Shown: one piece after another, positions 7,899 through 16,460 of the stretch
Layout: each line of letters starts with the position of its first letter
Position numbering within the stretch: position 1 is the first letter of the stretch
DNA from: Aciduliprofundum sp. MAR08-339
GTDB taxonomy: Archaea > Thermoplasmatota > Thermoplasmata > Thermoplasmatales > Aciduliprofundaceae
Length of the DNA stretch: 64,000 nt
Assembly: GCF_000327505.1 (NCBI RefSeq)
Contig: NC_019942.1
Coordinates: 1,302,001 to 1,366,000, forward strand
Direction: 5' to 3'
Program-made: the position numbers and the translations under genes
Notes under the pieces: model-generated
Seen by the model: only the letters and a program-made list of their open reading frames with translations
Told to the model about the DNA's origin: nothing
Databases searched by the model: none

Positions 7899-8304
7899 GT
7901 ACAGAAATTACTTTGTTGAAAGATTCGAAATAGAGGAGAAGATTATGGAGAAGTACACATTCTGGGTTCGAGGCAGGAGGGTTTGGGCATTCAGCGGGAG
8001 GAAAATAAATGCGAATAATGTTGAGATAATAGGCATAAAGGCCCTCACGCTGGGATCCGTGCCAAAACCCTCCACAGCTTTTCTGAGAATAGTGGGACAA
8101 TTCGCAAAAAAGAATGCAGTGGAACTGGAGTATGAGAATGCATTGAAATTCCTTAGGGGAGAGGACATTGAAATGGAGTTTCCTGTGGAATACGGATACG
8201 TGATTGTGAAACATGGCAAAGATGTTCTGGGCTGCGGGCTTTACAAAGGAAAATTAATAAATCAAATACCAAAAAAATACAGATTTGTGGACACATGGAT
8301 TTAA
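7876..8304 (+). CDS. PUA-like RNA-binding protein, probable partner of the m5C methyltransferase
   Basis: A 142-residue protein resembling the NIP7/RsmF-type C-terminal RNA-binding region: YFVERF near the N-terminus, then FWVRGRRVWAFSG, LTLGSVPKPSTAFLRIVGQ and a final VKHGKDVLGCGLYKGKL that looks like the PUA strand pair. I place the start at a TTG (7876) because GGAGGG at 7863-7868 lies seven bases before it and because the residues between 7876 and the first ATG (7945) look conserved in type (NEYRNYFVERF). Starting at 7945 would give 119 residues, with GAGGAG six bases upstream. The overlap with the methyltransferase gene suggests a split form of a usually fused enzyme. Confidence 0.8.
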   Translation: MQFSERNEYRNYFVERFEIEEKIMEKYTFWVRGRRVWAFSGRKINANNVEIIGIKALTLGSVPKPSTAFLRIVGQFAKKNAVELEYENALKFLRGEDIEMEFPVEYGYVIVKHGKDVLGCGLYKGKLINQIPKKYRFVDTWI

Positions 8305-9380
8305 ATCCCGAGTTTGTTTTTTATCTTCTCAAACTCCTCATACTTGCCCTGCACCGTCACAAATCTCGGTCTGAAGAGACATTTTTCCTCTCCCATGGAG
8401 AGAAATACGTCGTATGTGCCTATCTCCCTCGCAATCCTTTCAATCTCATTTTTGTCCATACCAATTAGAGGTCTGTATATGGGATAACTGGTGGCCTGAC
8501 TTTCAATGTACATATTTTCCAGAGTTTGAGATGCCACCTGGCCCAGTGAGTCACCCGTGATTATTCCGAGCGCTCCGTACCTTTGGGCCACATCGTTTGC
8601 AATTTTTAGCATGGTGTATTTGCAAAACACGCATATCCACCTTTCCCTATTGATCTCTTTCAATTTGTGGGCTATTTTCTCCAAAATTACAGAATGATCC
8701 TCCACCACAAGTTCTATTTTGCGGGGAGAGTACTGGTCAAGCACCTCAACAATCTTCTCAACCTTCCTAACACCCTCATCACCGTGTTTCAGGTGCAATG
8801 CCACAATTTTTGAGCCTCTTTTCATCATCAAATATCCAGCAACGGGAGAATCAATGCCGGGAGAGATGAGCAAAACCAATTTCCCTGCAGAGCCAACGGG
8901 GAGACCTCCAATTCCAGGTATCCTATCAAGGTAAACGTAAAATCTGCCCTTTATGATCTCAACACCCACGGTTAATTCCGGATTTTCCAAGTCCACTCTC
9001 CAGCCAAATTCCTCCACAATAAACCTGCCTATCTCCTCGTTTATCTCCTGTGAAGTTTTAGGATAATTCTTATCAACCCTATGGGTGCTCACCCTAAAAC
9101 TCTTCGGAGAGTAAGCTGAGAGAACATTTTTTATATGCTCAAAAAGGAGATGCTCTTCAACCTCCCTTGCAGGAGATACGGACACAACCCCCGGACATTT
9201 TGCAATCAAACCTGCAGCCTCATCAGAGGCAAATACAAAGATACGGCCCCTTAAAATTTTCGTGTGCGATGAGTATCCGTATCTCTTCAACTTCCTCTCA
9301 ATGTTCTTGGCGAGCAATTCTTCAAATTTTTTTCGATTTCTTCCCTTTAGACCTATCTCCCCGTAGCGAACAATGATCAT
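8301..9380 (-). CDS. thiI: tRNA 4-thiouridine synthase ThiI (THUMP plus PP-loop)
   Basis: Adenylates U8 of tRNA and installs sulfur to give 4-thiouridine. The 359 residues comprise an N-terminal ferredoxin-like segment and THUMP domain (about 1-155) and a PP-loop ATPase domain (about 165-355). There is no C-terminal rhodanese domain, as usual in archaea. The ATP-binding loop reads SPGIDS (173-178) where the family normally has SGGxDS. Conserved cysteines are C250 and C253 (CVFC) and C334, the latter near the position of the catalytic cysteine of bacterial ThiI. The gene stands alone and overlaps the convergent PUA-like gene by four bases at its 3' end. Confidence 0.92.
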   Translation of the reverse strand: MIIVRYGEIGLKGRNRKKFEELLAKNIERKLKRYGYSSHTKILRGRIFVFASDEAAGLIAKCPGVVSVSPAREVEEHLLFEHIKNVLSAYSPKSFRVSTHRVDKNYPKTSQEINEEIGRFIVEEFGWRVDLENPELTVGVEIIKGRFYVYLDRIPGIGGLPVGSAGKLVLLISPGIDSPVAGYLMMKRGSKIVALHLKHGDEGVRKVEKIVEVLDQYSPRKIELVVEDHSVILEKIAHKLKEINRERWICVFCKYTMLKIANDVAQRYGALGIITGDSLGQVASQTLENMYIESQATSYPIYRPLIGMDKNEIERIAREIGTYDVFLSMGEEKCLFRPRFVTVQGKYEEFEKIKNKLGI

Positions 9381-9412
9381 CCTTAGGCAAGAGTTGTAGC
9401 ATCTATAAAAAT

Positions 9413-9868
9413 TTATCCTATTCCAAAAATCTGATGAAGAGAGGCTCTATAAACGGCATACATATCTTTGAAACTAGCCTCGTTGTGGGAGTATTTGCTC
9501 ACAATATCCTTAAGTTGCGTGAGGGTAGGGTAAACCTGAGAAATTGTGCGAGCATCAAGATACACGAAAGCCCTGTCCAGGGAGGTATCAACGCTCCCAT
9601 ACACCGCCCTGCGCCAGTTCATCTTATCTTTTTCATCAAGAAGATAGTACGCCTCCATTATGTTATCGTTTTTCAATTTGGAGCCCAAGAGCGTATGCAA
9701 CTTATCCCATGTCATACCCTCCCAGAAATCTCCACCTTGAACTTCTTTTTTCTCCTCAACCTTAACAGATTCAATTAAATCCTTAAAATCCTCCCGTAAG
9801 AGGTAGTAGGCACCTATGCCGAGAGATGTCAAAACTGCAGATACAACTATCTTCTTTCTCTCATCCAT
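9413..9868 (-). CDS. Uncharacterised protein with an N-terminal membrane anchor
   Basis: I do not recognise this family. The 151-residue product has one hydrophobic helix near the N-terminus (about residues 6-23, VVSAVLTSLGIGAYYLL), a charged linker, and a soluble domain rich in aromatic and helical residues (DFWEGMTWDKLHTLL, AYYLLDEKDKMNWRRAVYG, SLHQIFGIG). It is probably anchored with the globular part on one face of the membrane. I chose the ATG at 9868 because ATTATAAG (minus, 9893-9900) is 25-30 bases upstream. A GTG at 9886 would add six residues. It is divergent from the unknown gene at 9946. Confidence 0.7.
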   Translation of the reverse strand: MDERKKIVVSAVLTSLGIGAYYLLREDFKDLIESVKVEEKKEVQGGDFWEGMTWDKLHTLLGSKLKNDNIMEAYYLLDEKDKMNWRRAVYGSVDTSLDRAFVYLDARTISQVYPTLTQLKDIVSKYSHNEASFKDMYAVYRASLHQIFGIG

Positions 9869-9892
9869 AAACTTGATATGGGCCACTTAGTA

Positions 9893-9922
9893 CTTATAAT
9901 TTTTCAGGGCAAAATATTTAAT
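9893..9922. promoter_or_regulatory. Back-to-back TATA boxes for two divergent unknown genes
   Basis: The minus-strand box (9893-9900) serves the gene starting at 9868. The plus-strand box ATATTTAAT (9914-9922) lies about 28 bases before the ATG at 9946. Both spacings fit leaderless transcripts. Confidence 0.5.
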
Positions 9923-9945
9923 AATCAAATTTACCTCTCCTCCAT

Positions 9946-10416
9946 ATGAAGGTCACCGTGATGAAGCCCGCCTACAAACCCAGGAATTATGAGAGTTTTG
10001 TTCTTTACCCATACCACATATTTCACATAAGACTGCACTACAAGAGGCTCGGAATGAAGGATAAAATAGTCAATTATTTTGGGTACGTGGACCTGTATCG
10101 GTTTGGGATCGAAAGGGGCGATACATTCATAGGCACAGAAGAATGGGATGTGGATGAGAAGAACGTGATGGAGCCCATTGTAAGGGACTATGAGAAGATC
10201 AAAGAGTTTGCGATGAAGAAGGCTGTGGAATGGGGAGGACTGAGGGTCGCATCCTGGTGGCATCCACTTGTGGAGGTTGTGCAGGATAAAAGAGCCTATA
10301 AAATCTTCTGGATTTACAGGAGAAATGGAGAGACCTACTTTATGGATGCATTTTTTGGACACGAATACAATATGAACCAGGTAAAAAAGATAATGGAGAA
10401 AAAATCAGGGAATTAG
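9946..10416 (+). CDS. Uncharacterised soluble protein
   Basis: A 156-residue protein of unknown family. It is rich in aromatics and charged residues (YHIFHIRLHY, DLYRFGIERGDTF, RVASWWHPLVEVV, YKIFWIYRRNGETYF), with no signal peptide or membrane helix and a predicted alpha/beta composition. It has its own TATA box 28 bases upstream (9914-9922) and overlaps the 3' end of the convergent symporter gene by 12 bases. The family is unknown, but the coding frame is sound: no competing frame, a good promoter and dense surroundings. Confidence 0.75.
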   Translation: MKVTVMKPAYKPRNYESFVLYPYHIFHIRLHYKRLGMKDKIVNYFGYVDLYRFGIERGDTFIGTEEWDVDEKNVMEPIVRDYEKIKEFAMKKAVEWGGLRVASWWHPLVEVVQDKRAYKIFWIYRRNGETYFMDAFFGHEYNMNQVKKIMEKKSGN

Positions 10417-11991
10417 AGCGTTGAGAACCACATGCTCCACAACGTTCTCTATCTGGCTCTTTGCCCTGGTCTCAACAATAGTTTTGCCAGAAGATTCGGT
10501 GGATACTTTCCTGTACAGTTCCTCGTGCCTTGTTATGACTTCCTTCCGTGGCTTGGTCACAAGGCTCACTATTATTATGATGAACAGGGTTATGAAGAAG
10601 TTCACGAAGAACACAGGCACCCCTGCAAGTATTCCACTTGTGAACGACCAGCCTATTATAGATTCAAGAGTGACCTCCGAAATCAGACCGTAGATCATAC
10701 CAACTATGACACCTTCCCTTGTTATTCTCTTCCACCACAGTGAGAGAATCAATGCAGGTCCAAATCCTACACCTAGACCTCCCCAGGCGGTGGCAACCAT
10801 ACCGTAGACAAGTGGATTGGGCTTGAGTGCAAACCACACTGCAAAGAGCCCGAGTACAAGCACCACTATTCTTCCTATGTTCACCATCTGTTTCTGCGTG
10901 GTCTCGTAGTTAAATATCTTGTGGATATAATCCCTGCCTACAGCGGAAGCAGCCACCAGCAGCTGAGAATCAGCAGTACTCATCACTGCAGATATTATAC
11001 CTGAAATAAGGATACCTCCAAGCAACGGTGGTGCGTAATGCACAATCACCGCAGGCAAGATATCCTCTGGATCCTTCACAGTTATAGCACCGCTCTGTGC
11101 AAGTGCAAATCCCAGAAATCCTCCGAAAAACGCACCCCAAAGCACAATTATGGTCCATATTATGCTTATGAATATACCGGGCCTTCTCAGCTGCTTGGGA
11201 TCCTTGGCACTCATGAACCTCGTCTGAATGTGCGGCTGACCGATGTATCCCACGACCCATGATGCGTATCCTATGGCAAACACTATGGCCGCTATTCCAA
11301 CTGCACCTCCAAATGGATCAAGTTTCGTTGGATCTGCCTGCCCTATTATGTTTATGGCCTTTCCAAATCCACCAACCTCGCCCACTATCATAAATGGAAG
11401 CACAACGAGCACCGTGAGCATTAGAAGTGCCTGGAACACATCGGTCCACACCACTGCAAAGAACCCGCCAACTATGACATAGGCCACCAGAATTATGAAC
11501 GTTATCCACACTCCCCAGGAGTAATCCACATCAAAGGCGGTTGCAAAGGTCTTACCTCCCGCGCCAAACTGAGCACCAACGTAGGCTGTCATGAATATCA
11601 GAATTATCAGTCCGGATACAAAGCGTATGATCTTGGAACGGTCGTTAAGCCTGGCTTCAAGGAAATCCGGTATTGTTATGGCCTTGAGTTTACCTGCGTA
11701 TATCCTCAATCTAACGGCCATCATTGTCCAGTTGAGGAGGGTACCTCCAAGGCATCCGATTGCAGCCCATATGGCTCCAACACCAGTCTTGAATGCCGCT
11801 CCGGGATATCCAAGCATAAGCCAGCCACTGAAATCACTGGCCTTGTCGCTTAGAGATGCAGCAAGAATGTGCACATGCCTTCCACCTATGAAGTACTGTC
11901 CCTCAGTCTTGGTGTATCTGTTGGACCACCAGCCAATGAAGGCCAGCACTATCAGGTATATCAAAAACCCTATGAATAGCTCCCAGTTCAT
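10405..11991 (-). CDS. Sodium:solute symporter family protein (PutP-like)
   Basis: Imports an organic solute, probably an amino or carboxylic acid, with sodium (or protons) across the membrane. The 528-residue protein has about 13 hydrophobic helices. It shows the SSS family features GGRHVHILAASLSDKASDFSG near residue 40, the FTAY/GAQFGAGGK-type loop, and ISAVMSTADSQLLVAASAVGRDY at about 335-355, whose MSTADSQLL block contributes to the Na2 site. The start overlaps the stop of a 61-residue membrane protein by four bases, the arrangement of symporters with a small accessory subunit. The substrate cannot be read from the sequence. The divergent neighbour is an aldehyde oxidoreductase. Confidence 0.9.
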   Translation of the reverse strand: MNWELFIGFLIYLIVLAFIGWWSNRYTKTEGQYFIGGRHVHILAASLSDKASDFSGWLMLGYPGAAFKTGVGAIWAAIGCLGGTLLNWTMMAVRLRIYAGKLKAITIPDFLEARLNDRSKIIRFVSGLIILIFMTAYVGAQFGAGGKTFATAFDVDYSWGVWITFIILVAYVIVGGFFAVVWTDVFQALLMLTVLVVLPFMIVGEVGGFGKAINIIGQADPTKLDPFGGAVGIAAIVFAIGYASWVVGYIGQPHIQTRFMSAKDPKQLRRPGIFISIIWTIIVLWGAFFGGFLGFALAQSGAITVKDPEDILPAVIVHYAPPLLGGILISGIISAVMSTADSQLLVAASAVGRDYIHKIFNYETTQKQMVNIGRIVVLVLGLFAVWFALKPNPLVYGMVATAWGGLGVGFGPALILSLWWKRITREGVIVGMIYGLISEVTLESIIGWSFTSGILAGVPVFFVNFFITLFIIIIVSLVTKPRKEVITRHEELYRKVSTESSGKTIVETRAKSQIENVVEHVVLNALIP

Positions 11992-12173
11992 TTGCTCCCC
12001 TCCTTCTTCTGCAACTCTTTCATCATTTCTTCATCATACGCCAGGATGTCATCGTCTATGTAGTACTCCTTGTGCACTATTTTGTCCCAGAAACCGTACA
12101 AAAGCATAATCAAAAGACCTACGATCACTGGGACTATTATCTCCACCCATGCTGCCGTGCTAAGTTCATACAT
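11988..12173 (-). CDS. Small accessory membrane protein of the sodium/solute symporter
   Basis: A 61-residue protein with one strong transmembrane helix (about residues 8-30, AAWVEIIVPVIVGLLIMLLYGFW, of which only the core is fully hydrophobic) and an acidic, then charged, cytoplasmic tail (DDDILAYDEEMM). Its stop overlaps the symporter start (ATGA). GGGTGAT (complement of 12177-12183) lies three bases before the ATG at 12173, which I chose. An ATG at 12185 would add four residues (MGDD). TATA-like tracts at 12203-12212 and 12227-12237 lie upstream. The accessory role is inferred from the gene pair. Confidence 0.8.
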   Translation of the reverse strand: MYELSTAAWVEIIVPVIVGLLIMLLYGFWDKIVHKEYYIDDDILAYDEEMMKELQKKEGSK

Positions 12174-12288
12174 GTCATCACCCATGCTCTCATGGCACAA
12201 GGTATATAAAAAAATTTCGCAAGTAAAATATAAAAACATTTCTCCCAGAATGGGATAAGTTTTTAATGCCCATACAAATTACCCATCC

Positions 12289-13971
12289 ATGCACGCATGG
12301 ACGTCCAGGATGCTCGTGGTGGATCTGAGCAGCGGAAAAATTGAGAAAAGAAGCATAGCCCATGAGATTTTAAAGAACTATGTAGGGGGCAGGGGACTCG
12401 GTGTGAAAATCTACACTGAGATGGCAGGCCCGGAAATAGAGCCATTTGACGAAAGCAACCCCCTCGTTTTCACCGTGGGACCATTGACGGGTCTTGCCCC
12501 AATGTCTGGCAGACACAGCGTTGTATCCAAATCTCCACTAACAGGCACGATTTTAGATTCCAATTCTGGAGGGTTTTGGGGTAAGGAACTGCATTATGCC
12601 GGTTACGATGCCCTTGTTGTAAAGGGAAGGGCTGAAAGGCCAGTATACATCAGAATAAGGGATGATGAAATCAGCATTGAAGATGCCTCACATTTATGGG
12701 GAGAGAATGTGGAAGAATGTACAAAGAACCTAGAAAGTATGGGAAGTGTGGCATGCATAGGAAAGGCGGGAGAAAGGGGCGTGCTTTACGCGGGAATAAT
12801 GAACGATTACACCCACACTGCGGGGCGTGGAGGACTGGGAGCCATCATGGGATCAAAAAATCTGAAGGCAATAACCGTTAAAGGCTCAAAAAAACCCTCT
12901 GTGGCAGATGTGGAGGCATTTAAAATCGCAATGAAGGAGATGGTAAGGCTCCTTGAAGCATCTCCCCCCGTAAACAAGGGTCTCAGAGTGTTTGGCACCG
13001 CAATGCTCTACGACATAGTGAATTACCTTGATGTTATGCCCACCGACAACTTCAACGAGGTGCATTTTGATGCCCCAGAGTTATCGGGAGATTCAATTAT
13101 AAAGAATTACGATGTTGGAAGTCGTGGATGCTGGGGCTGTCCTATAAACTGCAAGAAATTTGACAGAAAGAGCGGTGTGGAACTGCCAGAATACGAGACA
13201 ATCTGGGCATTTGGACCAAACCTGGAAAACGGGAATTATGAGAGAATCGTAACAGCAAACAAAAAATGCAACGATTACGGAATGGATACCATAACAGCCG
13301 GAGCAACCCTCGCACTCTACAGGGAAATAACGGGTAAAGATATGCTGGATCATATAGAAAAAATCGTGGATGACGAGGAACTTTCCAAGGGCTCAAGGAT
13401 ACTCGCACAAAAATATGGAGTGGAGGATAAGAGCACGGACATAAAGGGTCTTGAGCTTCCCGGCTACGATCCCCGCGGTCTCTATGGACAGGCTTTGAGC
13501 TATGCCACCAGCAACAGGGGTGGATGTCACCTTCGTGCCTATATGGTTGCTCCAGAAATAATCGGTAAGCCCAAATTGATTCATCGCCTGAACCCGGAGG
13601 GAAAAGCGGGGCTCGTTGTTATATTTCAGAACCTGAGTGCAGCCATAGACTCTCTTGTGCTCTGTAAATTCACATCCTTCGCTATGACTGAGGTTGAGTA
13701 CGCAAAACTTCTGAGCGCGGCAACGGGGATAAGATACAGAAGCGAGGACATACTACGTGTGGGAGAGAGAATATACAACCTTGAACGTATATTCAACGTT
13801 CGTGCAGGCATTGACGGAAGTTACGATACGCTACCTCCCAAAATATTCAAGGGAAAACACGCGTTAAGCAGGGAGATATTTGAAAACATGCTGAGGGAGT
13901 ACTACGAGTTCAGGGGCTGGGAAAACGGGGTGCCAACAAGGGAAAAACTTCGCTCCCTGGGCATAGAATAG
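12289..13971 (+). CDS. Aldehyde:ferredoxin oxidoreductase family protein (tungsten, first copy)
   Basis: Oxidises aldehydes to carboxylic acids with ferredoxin as acceptor, using a tungsten bis-pyranopterin and one [4Fe-4S] cluster. The 560 residues show the family pattern: an N-terminal pterin-binding domain with GGRGLG and GPLTGL, the cluster motif C281-W-G-C284-P-I-N-C288, and a fourth cysteine at C459. At 560 residues it is shorter than the second copy in this window, so it may act on another substrate. The start at 12289 follows a TATA-like AGTTTTTAAT (about 12257-12266). No MoaD or maturase gene is adjacent; those lie near the second copy. It is divergent from the symporter pair. Confidence 0.9.
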   Translation: MHAWTSRMLVVDLSSGKIEKRSIAHEILKNYVGGRGLGVKIYTEMAGPEIEPFDESNPLVFTVGPLTGLAPMSGRHSVVSKSPLTGTILDSNSGGFWGKELHYAGYDALVVKGRAERPVYIRIRDDEISIEDASHLWGENVEECTKNLESMGSVACIGKAGERGVLYAGIMNDYTHTAGRGGLGAIMGSKNLKAITVKGSKKPSVADVEAFKIAMKEMVRLLEASPPVNKGLRVFGTAMLYDIVNYLDVMPTDNFNEVHFDAPELSGDSIIKNYDVGSRGCWGCPINCKKFDRKSGVELPEYETIWAFGPNLENGNYERIVTANKKCNDYGMDTITAGATLALYREITGKDMLDHIEKIVDDEELSKGSRILAQKYGVEDKSTDIKGLELPGYDPRGLYGQALSYATSNRGGCHLRAYMVAPEIIGKPKLIHRLNPEGKAGLVVIFQNLSAAIDSLVLCKFTSFAMTEVEYAKLLSAATGIRYRSEDILRVGERIYNLERIFNVRAGIDGSYDTLPPKIFKGKHALSREIFENMLREYYEFRGWENGVPTREKLRSLGIE

Positions 13972-13977
13972 AAAAAA

Positions 13978-13984
13978 ATTTTTA
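13978..13984 (+). promoter_or_regulatory. TATA box of the RecJ/GAN-like gene
   Basis: AATTTTTA lies about 25 bases before the GTG at 14006, supporting a leaderless start on GTG. Confidence 0.5.
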
Positions 13985-14005
13985 TGAGACACCCATACCA
14001 CCCAC

Positions 14006-15442
14006 GTGGATGGTTTTTTAAAAAGAGCAAAAGAGATTGCGGATAAAATAAGAGAGGCAGACTACATAGTTGTTGTAAGCCACATTGATGCCGACGGTAT
14101 CACCTCGGGAAGCATAGCAGCCCGTGCCCTGGAGCGCCTGAATAAGGAGTTTCGTGTTGATTTTGTTAAGCAGTTAGATGAGAGAAAAATAGAAGAACTC
14201 AAGGATGAGAATCCCTCATTGGTATGGTTCACAGACCTGGGCAGTGGGATGGTTCACCTCATGTACGGGCTCAATGCCGTTATCACCGACCACCATGTTC
14301 CCAGCAGTTTAAATGTTATAATTCCAAAATCTGCAAGGAGAAATCTCTCATCCTTCTTTGAAGAATTATCCAAAAGTGATGTGCTGCAGCTCAATCCCCA
14401 TGTGTTCAACCGTGAGGGGGCAGTGGATATTAGCGGCGCAGGAACGACCTATTTTGTGGCAAGAGAGCTTGACAGGAGAAATGTTGACTTGAGTGCCCTC
14501 GCAATAGTTGGGGCCATTGGTGATATGCAGGATAGTGAGAACCTTCGCCTCACAGGAACAAACAGGGTCATACTTAAGGAGGCAAAGGAGCATGGTTATG
14601 TGGATTATTTCTTGGACGCCAGGTTCTTTGGTAGAGAAACAAGGCCCATACACAAAATGCTTCAGTACTCCACAGACCCTTTGTTGCCAACGCTCACAGG
14701 TGATGAAAGGAGATGCATATCGTTCCTGAAGAGTCTGGGAATACCCCTAAAGAGGGAGAAATGGAGGAGATGGGTGGATCTAAGCATGGAGGAAAGGAGA
14801 CTCATACTCTCAGAACTTGTGAAACTTATCCTGAGGATGGGATACGGGCATGAGATGGCAGAGCGGCTCATAGGCGAGGTGTACGTGCTTGTTAGGGAGG
14901 AGAGGGGTACCCCTCTGAGAGACGCCAAGGAATTTGCTACCCTTCTAAATGCCTGTGGAAGGTACAACAAGGCGTTTATTGGCTACAAGGTATGCCTTGG
15001 TGATAGGGACGAGTACTACAAGAAGGCCTTGAGCATGCTAAATCATCACAGGAAAAACCTTGTTGAAGGTGTGAACTTCGTGAAGGAAATAGGAATTGTA
15101 AAGCGTGAAAATCTGCAATATTTCCACGCAGGAGAGAATATCAATGAGAACATTGTGGGTATTGTAGCTTCTATGCTGCTCACAGAGGAGGATAATAGGG
15201 ATCTGCCCATAATAGCCTTTGCCAACAGCGATGATGGAAATATAAAGGTTTCCGCGAGGGCCCCAAGGGTTCTCGTGGATAGGGGCCTGGATCTCTCCAT
15301 CATAATGAGAGAGGCTTCCGCGCAAGTGGGAGGATTTGGAGGTGGGCACAATATTGCTGCAGGGGCCACCATACCAAGGGGCAAGGAAGAGGAGTTCATT
15401 GATATAGTTGAAAAAATGATAAAAAAGCAACTGCAGAAATGA
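14006..15442 (+). CDS. RecJ-like single-strand exonuclease (DHH family, GAN-like)
   Basis: Phosphodiesterase of the DHH-DHHA1 superfamily. In euryarchaea such proteins include GAN, which joins the CMG-like replisome, and related 5'-3' or 3'-5' nucleases. The 478 residues contain motif I HIDADG (26-31), a second aspartate in FTDLGS (D77), the DHH triad (95-97), GAIGDM (about 171-176) and the DHHA1 glycine-rich GGGHNIAAGA near 450. All metal ligands are intact, so an active nuclease is expected. It begins at GTG 14006 and precedes aIF2 beta by 44 bases. Assignment to GAN rather than another RecJ paralogue is by size and layout only. Confidence 0.85.
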   Translation: MDGFLKRAKEIADKIREADYIVVVSHIDADGITSGSIAARALERLNKEFRVDFVKQLDERKIEELKDENPSLVWFTDLGSGMVHLMYGLNAVITDHHVPSSLNVIIPKSARRNLSSFFEELSKSDVLQLNPHVFNREGAVDISGAGTTYFVARELDRRNVDLSALAIVGAIGDMQDSENLRLTGTNRVILKEAKEHGYVDYFLDARFFGRETRPIHKMLQYSTDPLLPTLTGDERRCISFLKSLGIPLKREKWRRWVDLSMEERRLILSELVKLILRMGYGHEMAERLIGEVYVLVREERGTPLRDAKEFATLLNACGRYNKAFIGYKVCLGDRDEYYKKALSMLNHHRKNLVEGVNFVKEIGIVKRENLQYFHAGENINENIVGIVASMLLTEEDNRDLPIIAFANSDDGNIKVSARAPRVLVDRGLDLSIIMREASAQVGGFGGGHNIAAGATIPRGKEEEFIDIVEKMIKKQLQK

Positions 15443-15486
15443 AAAGTTTTTTAAATAAAAATTCATTGGGGCCGTGAGGTGAAAAT

Positions 15487-16104
15487 ATGACAGATATGTA
15501 CGATTACGAATCCTTACTTCATCGCGTTCGTGAGGCTCTTCCCGAGGATGTCACATCCCGTGATAGGTTTGAGGTTCCTAAAGTTGATGTGATTTACGAG
15601 GGAAAGAACACGATAATAAGGAATTTTATGGATATTGTGAAAAAAATAGATCGTGATCCCATGCATGTGTACAAGTACCTTATGAGGGAACTGGGTACCG
15701 CCGGAAATATTCAGGGAGACAGGCTTGTTCTAAAGGGTAGAGTTTCACACTCGCTAATCCAGAACAGGATTGACAGTTACATAAAAACCTACGTGATATG
15801 CTACGAATGCGGCTCTCCAGATACCGAACTCAGGAAGGAGGGACGCGTAGAGATACTTGTTTGCAAGGCCTGCGGTGCCATAAGACCCGTGCATGGAAAG
15901 GTTGCAGTCAGGATGGCCACCGCAAAACTTGAAGAGGGAAAGATCTACGATCTGGAAATAACGGATCTGAGCAGGGATGGAGATGGGATAGCCAGATATG
16001 GAGAGTACACAATTTATGTCCCCGGGGCCAGAAAGGGAGAGAAGGTAAAGGTAAAAATTGAGAAAATAAAGAAGGATGTGGCATTCGGGAGGATAGCATC
16101 CTGA
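15487..16104 (+). CDS. eif2b: Translation initiation factor aIF2 beta with C-terminal TRAM domain
   Basis: Beta subunit of the archaeal factor that brings Met-tRNAi to the ribosome. Residues 1-140 are the standard factor: an N-terminal helix for gamma binding, a central alpha/beta domain and a zinc ribbon with C105, C108, C126 and C129. Residues about 149-204 add a TRAM beta-barrel (GKIYDLEITDLSRDGDGIAR, YVPGARKGEKV), making 205 residues rather than the usual 135-140. TRAM binds RNA and the same fusion is known in haloarchaea. GGTGA precedes the ATG at 15487. The stop shares one base with the next ATG. Confidence 0.95.
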   Translation: MTDMYDYESLLHRVREALPEDVTSRDRFEVPKVDVIYEGKNTIIRNFMDIVKKIDRDPMHVYKYLMRELGTAGNIQGDRLVLKGRVSHSLIQNRIDSYIKTYVICYECGSPDTELRKEGRVEILVCKACGAIRPVHGKVAVRMATAKLEEGKIYDLEITDLSRDGDGIARYGEYTIYVPGARKGEKVKVKIEKIKKDVAFGRIAS

Positions 16105-16460
16105 TGAAAGTGGTGCTCGATACAAATGCTCTGATGGCTCCATTTGAGTACCGTATTAACATAGATATGGAGATACAAAGGAACTTAGGCCATCCAGACA
16201 TATACGTTCCTTCCTGCGTTCTAGGAGAGTTGAGGAAACTGTCAAGCAGACGATGGGAGGCAAGAGCAGCACTTAAACTGGCCCAAAAATACAGAGCGGT
16301 GGATGTGCAATCTCCAGGTGATTCGGGCGTGATAGAAGCCGCAAAAAAATTGAATGCCCACGTTATCACCAACGATCAAGAATTAATTAAAAAACTGAAA
16401 AAGGAAAAAATACCCGTGCTGTATGTGAGTCAAAACCATCTGGTGATGCTGAATGATTAA
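16104..16460 (+). CDS. PIN-domain ribonuclease-like protein
   Basis: A 118-residue stand-alone PIN domain with the metal-binding acidic set D6, E42, D73 and D91 and the typical ITND motif before the last strand. It resembles the conserved archaeal VapC9/FCF1-type PIN proteins rather than toxins with an adjacent antitoxin. The neighbours are aIF2 beta (one-base overlap upstream) and riboflavin kinase (eight-base overlap downstream), so a housekeeping role in rRNA or tRNA handling is more likely than a toxin role. That role is inference. Confidence 0.87.
   Translation: MKVVLDTNALMAPFEYRINIDMEIQRNLGHPDIYVPSCVLGELRKLSSRRWEARAALKLAQKYRAVDVQSPGDSGVIEAAKKLNAHVITNDQELIKKLKKEKIPVLYVSQNHLVMLND

Noticed and set aside
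16104-16460. PIN-domain protein as a VapC toxin
   Set aside because: There is no antitoxin-like gene beside it. It is embedded between aIF2 beta and riboflavin kinase in a coupled operon, which fits a housekeeping PIN protein better.
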